NCBI GenBank assembly: GCA_943737045.1
Contig: CALSFV010000103.1
Coordinates: 62,001 to 126,000 of the forward strand
From: Parapristionchus giblindavisi
Taxonomy: Eukaryota > Nematoda > Chromadorea > Rhabditida > Diplogasteridae
DNA: 64,000 nt
Direction of reading: 5' to 3'
Below are positions 1-13,300 of the stretch, one piece after another. The notes below the pieces were generated by a model. It did not search any database and had not been told where the DNA came from. It was given only the letters and a program-made list of their open reading frames with translations. The translations under genes were made by a program, and so were the position numbers. Numbering within the stretch: the first letter of the stretch is position 1; each line of letters opens with the position of its first letter.

Positions 1-66
1 ATGGTATTCATTTATGATATATTCTTTGATTGATATGTAATATAGAATGATTGATAGATATAAAAG

Positions 67-2015
67 AAGCTCAAGTCTTCTTATATTGTGTTGGTGAAAT
101 GTGGATGGAAGCAGTTGAAATGTCATTAGAGGTTGTATTATTTCATTATTATATTATGATTATGATATTGATATTATAGAAATTGAATGATTTGAAACTA
201 GCAAAGAGTACAGCAGAATGGATGGATTCATGTATGGATGATGGAATCATATCATTCACTAATAATATATCCAATGTACCGAATGAAACAAGGAAAGCTA
301 TATGGCTCAAGATTGGTATATTCATATATCTATTCGATTGTATAAATAGTATTTATAGCTCGATATATGATTGAATCATCTGAAGATATAGGAAGTTGTT
401 TGGATGTATTGACACTATCTAGAGATGCTATCAAGATACAGGATCTTCTTCCTCTTCTGCCTGATTTTACTAAGATGGAAGAATTGAAGGAACCTCTTGT
501 TGCTTGTCTCAAAGATCATTCAACTAAAATTGCTGTAAGATATTCACTGACATCTACATTTAAATTGATTGATTGATATCATTTAGTTATTACAACAACA
601 AATGAAAGATGCAACTGAGAATGCAAATGAAATGAGAGCGAAAACAGAGAAGATGAAGAAAAGGTAATCCATATCTTCTATTTATTATGTAGTATATGAT
701 ATAGATTGATTATAGAGTTACAGTAGTTCGATCATCAGATATATGTAATTCATGTCGTTTATCTTTATGTACTCGACCATTCTATGCATATTCATGTAGA
801 CATGTATTTCATAGAGATTGTCTTGAAAGGTATATAGTATATAGTCCCTCTATTAGATTGATATTGAAATATGAATGAAATTAAGGGAAACTGTTCATTT
901 TCGATCAGAAGAAGAAGACAAAATATTGGATGGATTAATAGCTAAAGAAAGAAGAGTATTAACTGAATTAGAATATGGTGATAGAAAAGGAGGAAGACCA
1001 TCTGAATATTCACGTATCTTTATTATATTACTAAAGACTAAAATTCGTTCGTATCGAATATCATTTCCTATAGTTTTTAGACCGCTAAGTTTTAAGTGGC
1101 TTCTTGATATTTTGAGCTTCTGTTTTTTTTTCCTGACGAAAATTTGCTACCCAAATTTTTTTCCGTAGAAATTTAAAATCGCTGTTTAATTGATATCATT
1201 CTGTTGATTGTAAAAGTAATTCGAAATTCTGCAGTGACTGCTTTTCTTTTTAACAAAAAAAAATTAGTGGTCAAATCATCTCGAAATATTTTAGTCAGAT
1301 TGCAAATCTATAACCTAACAAGGGAGGCACCAGTTGCGACGGAAACGATACTGAAAGCGATCCATATGGGTGGCTAGGGTTGAGGGAGAGATGTTAAAAA
1401 GTGGTTTCAAAAGTTGCCAACCGGACCTTCCAATCGATATTTTCAATCGATAGCATATCTGTCCATCACCCCAACCTCACTGGTTCGATTCCCTCTCCCC
1501 GTCATAATGTTTTTGCTAATTTTCACAAACTCACTACATTATTTACATTGTTTTATCGTCATTTGCCGGACCTTTCCGAACATTTACGTATTTTGGCGGC
1601 TATTTTGCTAAAAAAAATGAATTGGAAGGTCCGGTTGGCAACTTTTGAAACCACTTTTTAACATCAACCCTAGTCACCCATATGGGTCGGTTTCAGAATC
1701 GTTTCCGTCGCAACTGGTGCTTCCCTTGTAAATGCGATGAGAATTCTTGCCCAACTTTAATTTGTTTTCACATTTTTCTCTTTTTGAGGTTAATTGATTG
1801 GATGTTTTGTAGAGAAAGAAGATGTAGCAATACAAATCAGTTCACAAATAGGAGATATATTAGGAAGAGAATGTCCATTATGTTCTAATCTAGCTATTGA
1901 GTACGTTATCTATATTTATATATTTATTATCATTTCATCAATTTTGAGTTTGTTGGATGTTCCATTCTTCAATGAGGATGAATATCGATTGGAATATGAA
2001 TCATGGTTATATTGA
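67..2015 (+). CDS. vps-18: VPS18 (HOPS/CORVET subunit), C-terminal part; 5' end outside window
   Basis: C-terminal part of Vps18, a core subunit of the HOPS and CORVET tethering complexes on late endosomes and lysosomes. Visible exons are 67-131, 180-315, 359-534, 586-661, 713-832, 886-1013, 1813-1899 and 1949-2015. They join in one frame and encode the end of the clathrin-heavy-chain-like repeat (ETRKAIWLKI, then LPLLPDFTKMEELKEPL), a coiled segment, and a RING-type zinc domain. The RING shows CNSC, then CRHVFHRDC, then after a long intron ECPLC. The protein ends EYESWLY, matching the usual EEEHLSWL end of the family. The 0.8-kb intron before the last two exons carries a foldback element. 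Upstream exons lie before base 1. Confidence 0.93.
1318..1732. repeat. Foldback (MITE-like) element in a VPS18 intron
   Basis: The left arm begins CAAGGGAGGCACCAGTTGCG and the right arm ends with its complement, CGCAACTGGTGCTTCCCTTG. The arms continue inward for over 100 bp, including AACCGGACCTTCCAAT and its complement. The element accounts for most of the length of an 800-bp intron in a gene whose other introns are about 50 bp. Confidence 0.85.
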
Positions 2016-3113
2016 TTACTACTTCTACTCCATATCATATCTCAATATTAAGAATTATTTCAAATTATGCTAAACCATTCATTTATATATATTCAGTAGA
2101 GTGTACACAGATATTATATTCATAAAAATATTCATTGTATATTTTATCGACATAGTTCTTATTAGGGTGGCGAGAATTGCTCTCGAATGAGCCTGTTTTG
2201 TAGTCTCTATCGAGTCGAGGTCGAATGGAGAGGATATTCGTTCCCCTTGGCAGTCTCTATCTCTCTCCCTAGGATAATCGTTTTTAGGTCGAGTCGAAGT
2301 CGAGTCGAGCGTTTTTCAAGGCCGTGTTTGAACAAAACTAGACAAATTATGTATATTTGAAATCAGCAAAACGAGATCTTTCAAATGATACACAATTCGC
2401 ATCGAATAATTCAAATTAAAATTTCTCTTTTTTTCTTTTTTTGTCTGATGATAGCGAGATTGAAGAGTTTGAATCTGATGACGAATTGGAACTTTAATAA
2501 TAGTATTGCCATAATAATTGTTATCAAATTAATAATATTATTGTATCATAAACCAACAAATTATTTAAAAAAATTTTTTTGAAAAAAATTGTTAAATTTG
2601 GCTTCGTTTTATAGCACTTAATGAGCTGATGTCAGAAGTTTAAAAAGTATTGAATTTGGTCAATGCAGTGCTGAGAAAAACCTTTCCATTCGATTTCGAC
2701 TCGACTGTTTTTTGACTATTCGAGACAATGACCCCTCTCCCGGCTCATTCGATGAGAGAGAGATCGTAAATGCCTCTCTCTCCGATTACTCGGCCAAGAC
2801 TGCCAGTGGGAACGAATACTCTTGCGCCATTCTTGCCACCCTAGTTCTTATCAGTATTTCCAAAGTAGAAAATAGTTGCATTTTATTATGTTAAATTATT
2901 AAAATTTATATTTTTATCGACTTTTTCATCAGCAATATCCGATAGAACGGGTATTACATTCTAATTTGTGATATACATACCTTGTGCTTAGACTTTTATG
3001 TGTAATAAATGTTACGTATAAGCTTTTAAATTGTATTTCATCGTATGATTCGATGATATTATCTATTGATTGATCTGATATTGATTGATGTAATGATATT
3101 AGAATAGGTGTTG
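2016..3113. other. Intergenic spacer VPS18 to METTL23-NAGK, holding a foldback element
   Basis: No coding exon is seen. About 2160-2860 is an imperfect inverted repeat. The left side reads GTTCTTATTAGGGTGGCGAG and the right side GCCACCCTAGTTCTTAT. GTCGAGTCGA on the left is answered by TCGACTCGAC on the right. Without this insertion the two genes would be only about 400 bp apart. Confidence 0.7.
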
Positions 3114-6100
3114 ATGTCTGAAACTCGATCTAATCTCCCTCTTACTCCTATTCAATCATTAGAATCAACATCATCTATATCAACTGATACATCACAACCA
3201 TTTACATATGAAGTTGGGACTCATACATGGCCGTGTACTGAGTTTCTTGGTTAGGTTTATTCGTATTTCTCATTTAATATCGATTGATTGTAGCATCATT
3301 CATTTCTTCCAATCGTAGTCTATTCAAGAATAAAATAGTACTTGAATTAGGATCAGGAGCTGGAGGAGTATGTGGTATAACTTGTGCTCTATCTAAAGCT
3401 GCAAAAGTATATCTTACTGATAAAAGAGATAAAGAGGTTCATCTTTCATTATATCTACTTGATATTCATATCTATTTTGTTGTAGATAATGTCACTTCTT
3501 CTTTCTAATATTCAATCTAATAAGGTTGGATCTACTTGTTCTGTATTGGTATGTTTATATTGAAATATATTCTATTCTTCTAATGATCATTAAATGGATT
3601 CATTTATTAAGGAATTAGATTGGACTTCTCCACTATCAATAATGACATTTATATCATATTTAGAAGATAATGAACTTGATTGGATAGTTGCATCTGATGT
3701 ATTCTATTCTGGAGAAATTTTTGAGCCCCTCCTTGACGTTAGTTTCTTCTCTTCTCTATCATACATATTCTGAAATATACCGTCAAGTTAAATAAGTGAA
3801 ACATTTATGACAAATTGGACAAAATTTAGAAAAAAATGTATCATATTATAACACGCTATCTTAGAAAATCGACATCTGTGTATATCCCCAAAGATTACAC
3901 ACAATATATCCCCAAAGATTGATTTTCGATCAATTCTTGAAAATAATTTCACCAATTATTCACTTTTTTGGCCATTTTTTTCGTCTCGTTAAATTTTAAC
4001 TTTTCGTAAAATTTCGCGACGTAATATTTTTACGAAAAAAGTAAAATCGTAAAATTCGTAAAACGTAAAGTGCACAGCCCTGATGGGCACCGACATGGGG
4101 TTACCCCCTGTAAAATGATTCGAAAATTTGTGGAATCCCCCTGTGTTGTTTAAAAAATGATGTTTAGGTGAAATTTTTGAAAAAAAGTTTACTTGTAAAA
4201 TTTATCACCCCCCCTGTATAATTTATCATTTTTCGTTCTTATGCACCTTGTAGAATCGAGCTCCAGGTACCCCGCCCATGTGTGATCTCAATTTTGCTCC
4301 ACAGTGCTCACTGTTATTTTTTTTCACTTTTAGTCTAGATAAGTGCATTAGGGAAATACATTCATGCTTAAAAACCTGACATTAGATTTCAGGTCATTAA
4401 GAACGTGAAAATTGCTTAAAAAATCAAAACTTCGTCAAATTTTGTCTCAATTTGTCATAAATGGCAAATTGAGACAAATTTTTTCGTTTTTTTTAATAGT
4501 AGCGTGAATATATTTTTAGTGATAAAAAGTATCTTGTGAAATGAAACCCTCTCATGCATTCTCTTTACTACTTTAAGGGCCCCGCAAATTTGTAGATTCC
4601 TGGCTGACGAGGTCTCGAGACCCCGTTAGACACTGGTAAAATATGATGAAATATGTTATAAGTTTTCCAAATAGAGAGACAATATTATATTTAGACAATT
4701 AATAGTCTGTTAGAGAAGTTCCCCAAATGTCAAGTACTATTCACATATCAAGATAGGAGGTTAGTTTCTTTTTTCCATTTTAAATGAATTACAATTGTAT
4801 TGTAGTAATAAATGGAAGATACAGGATAAATTGGTTGAAAGAGGATTGAAATCATGTTTGATAAGAAAGAAAGAGACAGATCTTACAAATTGTCTACAAT
4901 TGGGATTGATATATAAGAAGAATGATAATGAAGATAATATAATTATAGGAGGAATTGAAGGGTAAGTTGAATAAGATTATATATGATTAATAGTAATTGG
5001 TTAATGAAGAATATTATGATGTATTGAATTGTAGAGGTGCAACACAATCAAAAGTTGTATTTATCAATATGCCATCTGGAGAAATATTAGGAACACATAA
5101 TCATACGGTTTATATTACTATTCTTTCTATTATCTATATATCAATAGTAGATAAAATCATCGAGATATTCTTTTAATTCTTTTACTTTAAAATTTTACTA
5201 ATTTCTCCAGAAATTATCGATGATTTAGCGTTCTATTAAAAAACATCGTTTTCGAAAAGTTTCTTAAAACCGCAGAATTGAGAGACATTTGTTTTATACA
5301 GTTTACATTGCAATAATAATATGTTTAAGGGTTCGAATTACTTTCTAAGCGGTGTGCAGAAAACAGGAGATTCCTTAGCTAAATGGTTGAGGTATTTAAC
5401 TATTGTCATTTCATACTTATACTCTAACATTTCTATTCATATTATTATATATGGTATTTTATTTGGGGGGGGGGGGGGACAATTCGGCAACGCCCATTTC
5501 GGCAACGGATCACAAAACGGTTGGGAGATGGCCTATGGCAACAAAAGGTGTACCCTTGTTATCAGTAGGAGTGTATGGTGTTGGGCTACCGCAACCGTCA
5601 GGAGTCGCGAACTGATTTTTTCATTCTACCCATGCTACCCATAACCATGGTTGAAAATGGCCGAAGTCGAAAAATTCATGATGGACCGAGATCAAATACT
5701 AGTTGCCATTATATCAACAGTGAACCAACTTTTATATTTCTAGATACCGTAACCTGAACTACCGTAAGCACACCGGGGTTTGCCGTGAATTTCGCTACAA
5801 TATTATAGGGTACGGTAGCTTACAATAGTTCGGTTTACGGTATCCAGAAAGATAGAAGTTGGCTCACTGTTGATATAATGGCAATCAGTGTTTGATCTCG
5901 GAATTTTTCGACTTCGGCAATTTTCAACCCCGGGTCATGGTTGACTTCAAAAAATCAGTTCACGATTCCTGACGGTTACGGTAACCCAATACCGTACACA
6001 CCTGCTGATAACAATGATACAACTTTTATTGCCATAGGCCATCTCCCAACCGTTTTATGATTCGTTGCCGAATTGTCCAACCCATTTTATTTGTATATAT

Positions 6101-7801
6101 TATCATAATGAAAGAAACGACACAAGTAGGGAATTGTCCGGAATTGTAGGAGATTTTTTCCATATTTGTCCTTATTTTTCAATTTTACAACTTTCTGTGC
6201 TGATTTTCGTGGAAAATGACATTGGAGTTTCATTCAGAGGTGGCTTACCCATTTAACAAAGAATAAATAAATTTTAAATTCATTGAAAAAGTTGAATTTT
6301 ATGGTAAAGTTGCTTTTTAATGGAGTGAAGGGTCTTTGGTTGAAAGAGCAACTTTGAATAAAATTAGATACGAATTTTATATCCTGAAACCAACATAGAC
6401 CAAAGTGGAATGGATGGTAGACTCCATGGCCCAACATTCACAGTATTTGGAATAATTGTGAAGGAAATATAACTTATTTATTTTTGAAAAGTGTGGAGAA
6501 TTTCCCGTATATTCTCCTACTTGTGTCGTTTTCTCTCGTTTTAACGCTACTGTAATTAAGAGAGGTGAAACAATCATATGGGATAAAAGGACCATTATTC
6601 TCATTAGGAATGGGTTTATCTGGAGCTGAAGATGAATTATTGAATAAGGAATTGGTTTGTATTAATAGATACTCTTGTATATTATATAATAATTGTAGAT
6701 TGATTATCTATTATCACAACATGGTGATATAGCTACTAAGATTGTACTTGAATCAGATAGTATAGCTACACTTACTCCTTGTTTTGATAATGGTAAGAGA
6801 TTACTATAGATAGATGGTCTTGATTCATATATATATATAGGAGGTGCAATAATGATAGCTGGTACTGGATCATCTACTCGATATTTGACTAAGAATGGAA
6901 AGATATCAGGAGTAGGAGGATGGGGTCATGCAATTGGTGATGGAGGAAGTGGTTATTGGATTGCTAATAGGTATTCATCTCCCATTCTATGTCATATCTA
7001 TAGATGTTATAGAGGATTGAGAAGGATATTTGATGTTGAAGATGGATTAGAAGAAGGAGATATAAGTATATTGAGAGAGGTATCTATCCATATATCTATC
7101 CAATATCATATATTCTCTCTACTTAAGGTTATATTCAATTACTTTGGAGTGATAGATAAGATTGAATTGCTTGATCTTCTTTATTCCAAGTTTAAGAAAG
7201 ATTATATTGCCAGTGTTACAGCTGAACTTGTTAAGAGTAAATATTGATTTGTTGTGTTAAGTAATTATATTGATAAATGAAGGAATAGATGATAATGAGA
7301 TATCTCGTCTATTCAATGATGCTGGTTGTATATTGGGAAAACAAATGCATGCTCTAATTAAGAAGATTCCATTAAGTGAAAAGGTATGAAAGATATGTAT
7401 TGATTGATTACTACGAATGTATTCATTGCTTATAGGAATCAAGACAAAATATGAAGGTTCTTGCTGTTGGATCTGTTTTCGAATCATGGAAATCTATGAA
7501 GGATGGTATGAATATAAATGATCTCATATTATCTATTCATCTTTCAATTATAGGATTCATTAAAGAATTGGATTTGGATACTTTACAAGTTAGGAAGATG
7601 ACAATATATAGAAAGAATGTATGTTATATTTTATAGATGGAATATGATGATGTGAGAATGTTAATGTTATAGATAGATGCAAGTATTGGTGCAGCTGTAT
7701 TGGGATCTAAAGGAACTCAATATGAATTAAAGATAAATATAGTAGATGATGAATGTATATTTGATACTATTGAAGGTCCTATATTCCTTCGTCCTCGTTA
7801 A
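3114..7801 (+). CDS. METTL23-like methyltransferase fused in frame to N-acetylglucosamine kinase
   Basis: The first part (about 225 residues, exons from 3114 to 4961) is a METTL23-type seven-beta-strand methyltransferase: THTWPCTEFL, the AdoMet-binding ELGSGAGGVCG, an acidic YLTDKRDKE, then DWIVASDVFYSGEIFEPLLD and VLFTYQDR. The reading frame runs straight on, with no stop and no methionine, into N-acetylglucosamine kinase. That part has IIGGIEGGATQSKVVF (ATP phosphate 1), GMGLSGAEDE, MIAGTGSSTRYL (phosphate 2), GGWGHAIGDGGSGYWIA and VLAVGSVFESWKSMKDG. It ends in LRPR. Known roles are protein arginine methylation (METTL23) and phosphorylation of GlcNAc to GlcNAc-6-phosphate (NAGK). Introns at 3740-4695 and 5392-6559 are swollen by repeats. 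The only start seen is MSETRSNLPL. A separate NAGK transcript with an unseen first exon cannot be excluded. Confidence 0.82.
3741..4690. repeat. Long METTL23 intron built from repeat pieces
   Basis: It holds ACACGCTATCTTAGAAAATC (about 3853), the end sequence also found in the INCENP and TRAIP introns. About 3900-4072 is a CGTAAAA-rich segment closely related to 34512-34684. A short palindrome around ATTTGTCATAAATGGCAAAT lies near 4445. No exon is seen inside. Confidence 0.7.
5462..6088. repeat. Foldback element in a NAGK intron
   Basis: The element has inverted arms of about 300 bp. The left arm starts after a run of G residues with ACAATTCGGCAACG and includes CAAAACGGTTGGGAGATGGC. The right arm carries GCCATCTCCCAACCGTTTTA and ends CGTTGCCGAATTGT. 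The centre is near 5775. Confidence 0.85.
6113..6536. repeat. MITE with AACGACACAAGTAG ends, adjacent to the foldback
   Basis: The ends are AACGACACAAGTAGG (left) and CTACTTGTGTCGTT (right). Internal sequence (TTTCTGTGCTGATTTTCGTG) matches a copy in the TCP11L1 intron at about 31828-32172. Confidence 0.75.
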
Positions 7802-8333
7802 CACTTTTGCCTTATTTCTTACAATCATTCTTTATTCGTTTGTAATTATGTGCATTCACTTTGTGTACTTTAATGAGTTGAACATATGCCATCTAATATT
7901 AATTGTGATTATACTTATAAGAATCGGGATATTTGTTGTTATTATATTTTATTGATAAAGATTAAAATTTGATATAAAGAATTGGTATTTGTTATTTGTG
8001 ATGAATGATGTGATAGAGTTGAATGTAATGAATACTCTATTGATACTGTCAACTCTCGATGTATCATGTACATAACAATACCAGTACTATTTATCTATCT
8101 CTATAAAGTTGAGAGTATCTGTAGAAGGTCGATCGATGCCATCCTCTACTCCCCCCTCCCTCCCTCTCACTCTCACTCATTCCTCTCCTCTCTCCTCTTG
8201 TGCCATTCCTTTCAATCTCTCTTCATTCTCTTCTCGTTTCTCCCTATATCTCACGTACTCCATCTTATACTCTTCATTTCATATTTCGTTCGTCTTCTTC
8301 ATCCTCATTATTCTTCTTCCTTTATAGATAACA
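7802..8333 (+). promoter_or_regulatory. Spacer upstream of TPI with a polypyrimidine tract
   Basis: No exon is recognised. About 8148-8330 is strongly pyrimidine-rich on the plus strand (CCCTCCCTCCCTCTC and similar) and runs to TTTATAG, 5 bp before the TPI start codon. It could be an outron or promoter of a highly expressed gene; this is an inference from composition only. Confidence 0.35.
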
Positions 8334-10138
<1,805 letters not shown>

Positions 10139-10362
10139 CTCAATATTGTGAATTCCCACTTGTAGTGTAATAGATAGTCAGTTATCTACAATGTAGATCA
10201 TTATGTACCCATTTGAGAGACGATATATTGATTGATGTATTCTAATGTCACATAAAGTATTATCTACTGGAAGAATCATTCAATATACTAAACATTTGTT
10301 GGAAACAGCTCAATGAAGAATACCTTGTAGTGAGGTTTAACAAAACAATATAAATAATTGAG

Positions 10363-13300
10363 ATGAGTAATCAATATATCCTCGAACCACCTACTTGTGG
10401 AAAGGTATTGTACAATTAATGATTCCCGATCTTTGATCTTATATGTTATTAGGTAATTCTTCATACAACAGTAGGAGATATTGAAGTTGAATTATGGTCA
10501 AAGGAATGTCCTATGACTTGTAGAAACTTCGTTCAATTGTGTATGGAAGGGTTAGTGAATATACTGTAATTGATGAATTAATCGATTGTGTTGTAGATAT
10601 TATAATGATACAATCTTTCATCGATTAGTTAAAGACTTTATTATCCAAGGAGGTGATCCAACTGGAACAGGACAAGGTGGTCAAAGTATATATGGTAAAC
10701 CATTTAAGGTAAATCATTATATTATATTAGTAAGAAATGATATTGATTATAGGATGAATTCCATCAAAGACTTCGATTCAATAGACGTTCATTACTTGGA
10801 ATGGCTAATGCTGGTTCATATTTATATTTCATTTTATCCCTTTCCCTTTTATTTCTACCGTATTCTTGCATCTTAGATATCTTTTTTACATATAGCTATC
10901 TTGTTCTTCAATTATTGATTTTTATGACGAAACAATGAACTACAGTATCGGTCAAAAGTCATGGGACGCTTTTTCATTATTTTATAACTTTTGATCCCGG
11001 GAAGCAATCAAGCTGATCTTTTGAGACAATGTAGAGAATTTATCAAGGATTATTATCATGATGTATTGGTGTAATTAATTAATTAGGTATAGTTAATTTT
11101 TGCGTAGTGATGACGCTACCGAAGTACACTTTTTTTGTAAATTCCCATTTCTTTAGTGAAGAGCCCTGTTCTCCGGGAACACTGTGAGAGTGGAGACCGC
11201 CACTAGAGCTGTACAGTCAAACAATCCGGAATGGCTCCGACTCCGATTTCATGCTGTGGCAGGGTTGCAACTTTGGCCTCCAAAATTTATAACTCAGCTT
11301 CTGGATGTGATAACGACTCGTTCTAAGCGCCAAAATGATGCTAGTGGCGAGTGATGTTTATCCCCGGAATATGGTAGTCATAGCTCGTCATTAGCCCTCA
11401 GGGCTTAAAAAATTTTTTTGGAAGGACTTATTTTGAGACCCTACCGTTCAGAGGGCAGGTCTTCTAAAATTATGGTTTCAGCGCATGTAGCTTTGTAATG
11501 CATCATATATGTATTTCCCTTATTTTGATTAAGTTCCTATTCCTTTCAGACCCGAAGCAAACTTTATGCTGTGGTCTACTCGATGCTTGCTTTTGCTCTT
11601 TCTCTCTTACTGCTCTCGCCCCTGGGCCTCTATTGATGAAATCTCGTAGTTTCAAAGTACCAATGCATGTTAGAAATGTTCTCAAAAGTTTTTACACTAT
11701 TGCTGAACTTTGATCTTTGATCTTTGTATTTCGATCTTTACTCGCTACAACCGAGTAGACCTCAGCATAACTTTTGCTACGGGTCATTACAAAGCTACAT
11801 GCGCTGAAACCATAATTTTAGAAGACCTGCCCTCTGAACGGTAGGGTCTCAAAACAAGTCCTTCCAAAAAAAAAAATTTTTAACAAGGGAACCACTTAAC
11901 CATAAGTCATTTTTCTCTAATTTTGATTTCTTGACACGAATCTACATGGAATAAGGTTTCCAAAAAGGTAGGTCACAAGAATCACATTCGCGTTTTAAGG
12001 CCTTTTTTCGGCTTCTGAAAAAAGCACTAGATTTGCATCTCGCCCGCCTCTTTCGTGCAGCAGAAAAGACTCGCAGAAGAGAGATAGGGCAGACAAGTGA
12101 CCGAGTGGTGTAGTGGTCTGGAGCGCGCGCGCTCACTCCGACTTTTGGTGGTTCAATTTCTCAAGCAGTCGATACTTTTTGCCATGTTTTTCGAGGCATT
12201 TACATGTTTCAACCTGTTTTGGTATAGCATCTACTGTGTTATTTACATATTTTTTGTCATATGCATTGGTTATGGACCTTTTCCCTGTTCGTAATCAGCT
12301 GATAGTCGGATATCTTGCTACTCGCTTTGATGTGAAGACAACGACAACTGTATCCCGTGATGATCTCAATCCGGAAGAACGTAGATGGGCTGATCGTGTC
12401 TTCTCCATGCTGAAGGGAGCGGAGTCAGGTGAGATCGAAGTTCGTGAGCGACTCGAGATGATACAGGAAGACCCGGAAGAACTCTTTTGTTCATGTAGCC
12501 CATATACATTGTTACTTTTTCATTTTCTTTGTTGTTTTCCTTGTAGATATTATGTTTAGGCAATAAATTATTGCATAATTGTTATCGTTAAAGAAAAATT
12601 TTGATATTTACATGCACAAATCGTGTTTAAACGTCATAGTAAGCAACAGCAAAAATATTTGGTGTTAGCGAGGAATTGAACCACCAAAAGTCGGAGTGAG
12701 CGCGCGCGCTCCAGACCACTACACCACTCGGCCACTTGTCTGCCCTATCTCTCTTCTGCGAGTCTTTTCTGCTGCACGAAAGAGGCGGGCGAGATGCAAA
12801 TCTAGTGCTTTTTTCAGAAGCCGAAAAAAGGCCTTAAAACGCGAATGTGATTTTTGTGACCTACCTTTTTGGAAACCTTATTCCATGTAGATTCGCGTCA
12901 AGAAATCAAAATTAGAGAAAAATGACTTATGGTTAAGTGGTTCCCTTTGAGGGCTAATGACGAGCTATGACTACCATATTCCGGGGATAAACATCACTCG
13001 CCACTAGCATCATTTTGGCGCTTAGAACGAGTCGTTATCACATCCAGAAGCTGAGTTATAAATTTTGGAGGCCAAAGTTGCAACCCTGCCACAGCATGAA
13101 ATCGGAGTCGGAGCCATTCCGGATTGTTTGACTGTACAGCTCTAGTGGCGGTCTCCACTCTCACAGTGTTCCCGAAGAACAGGGCTCTTCACTAAAGAAA
13201 TGGGAATTTTCAAAAAAAGTGTACTTCGGTAGCGTCATCACTACGCAAAAATTAACTATACCTAATTAATTAATTACACCAATACATCATGATAATAATC

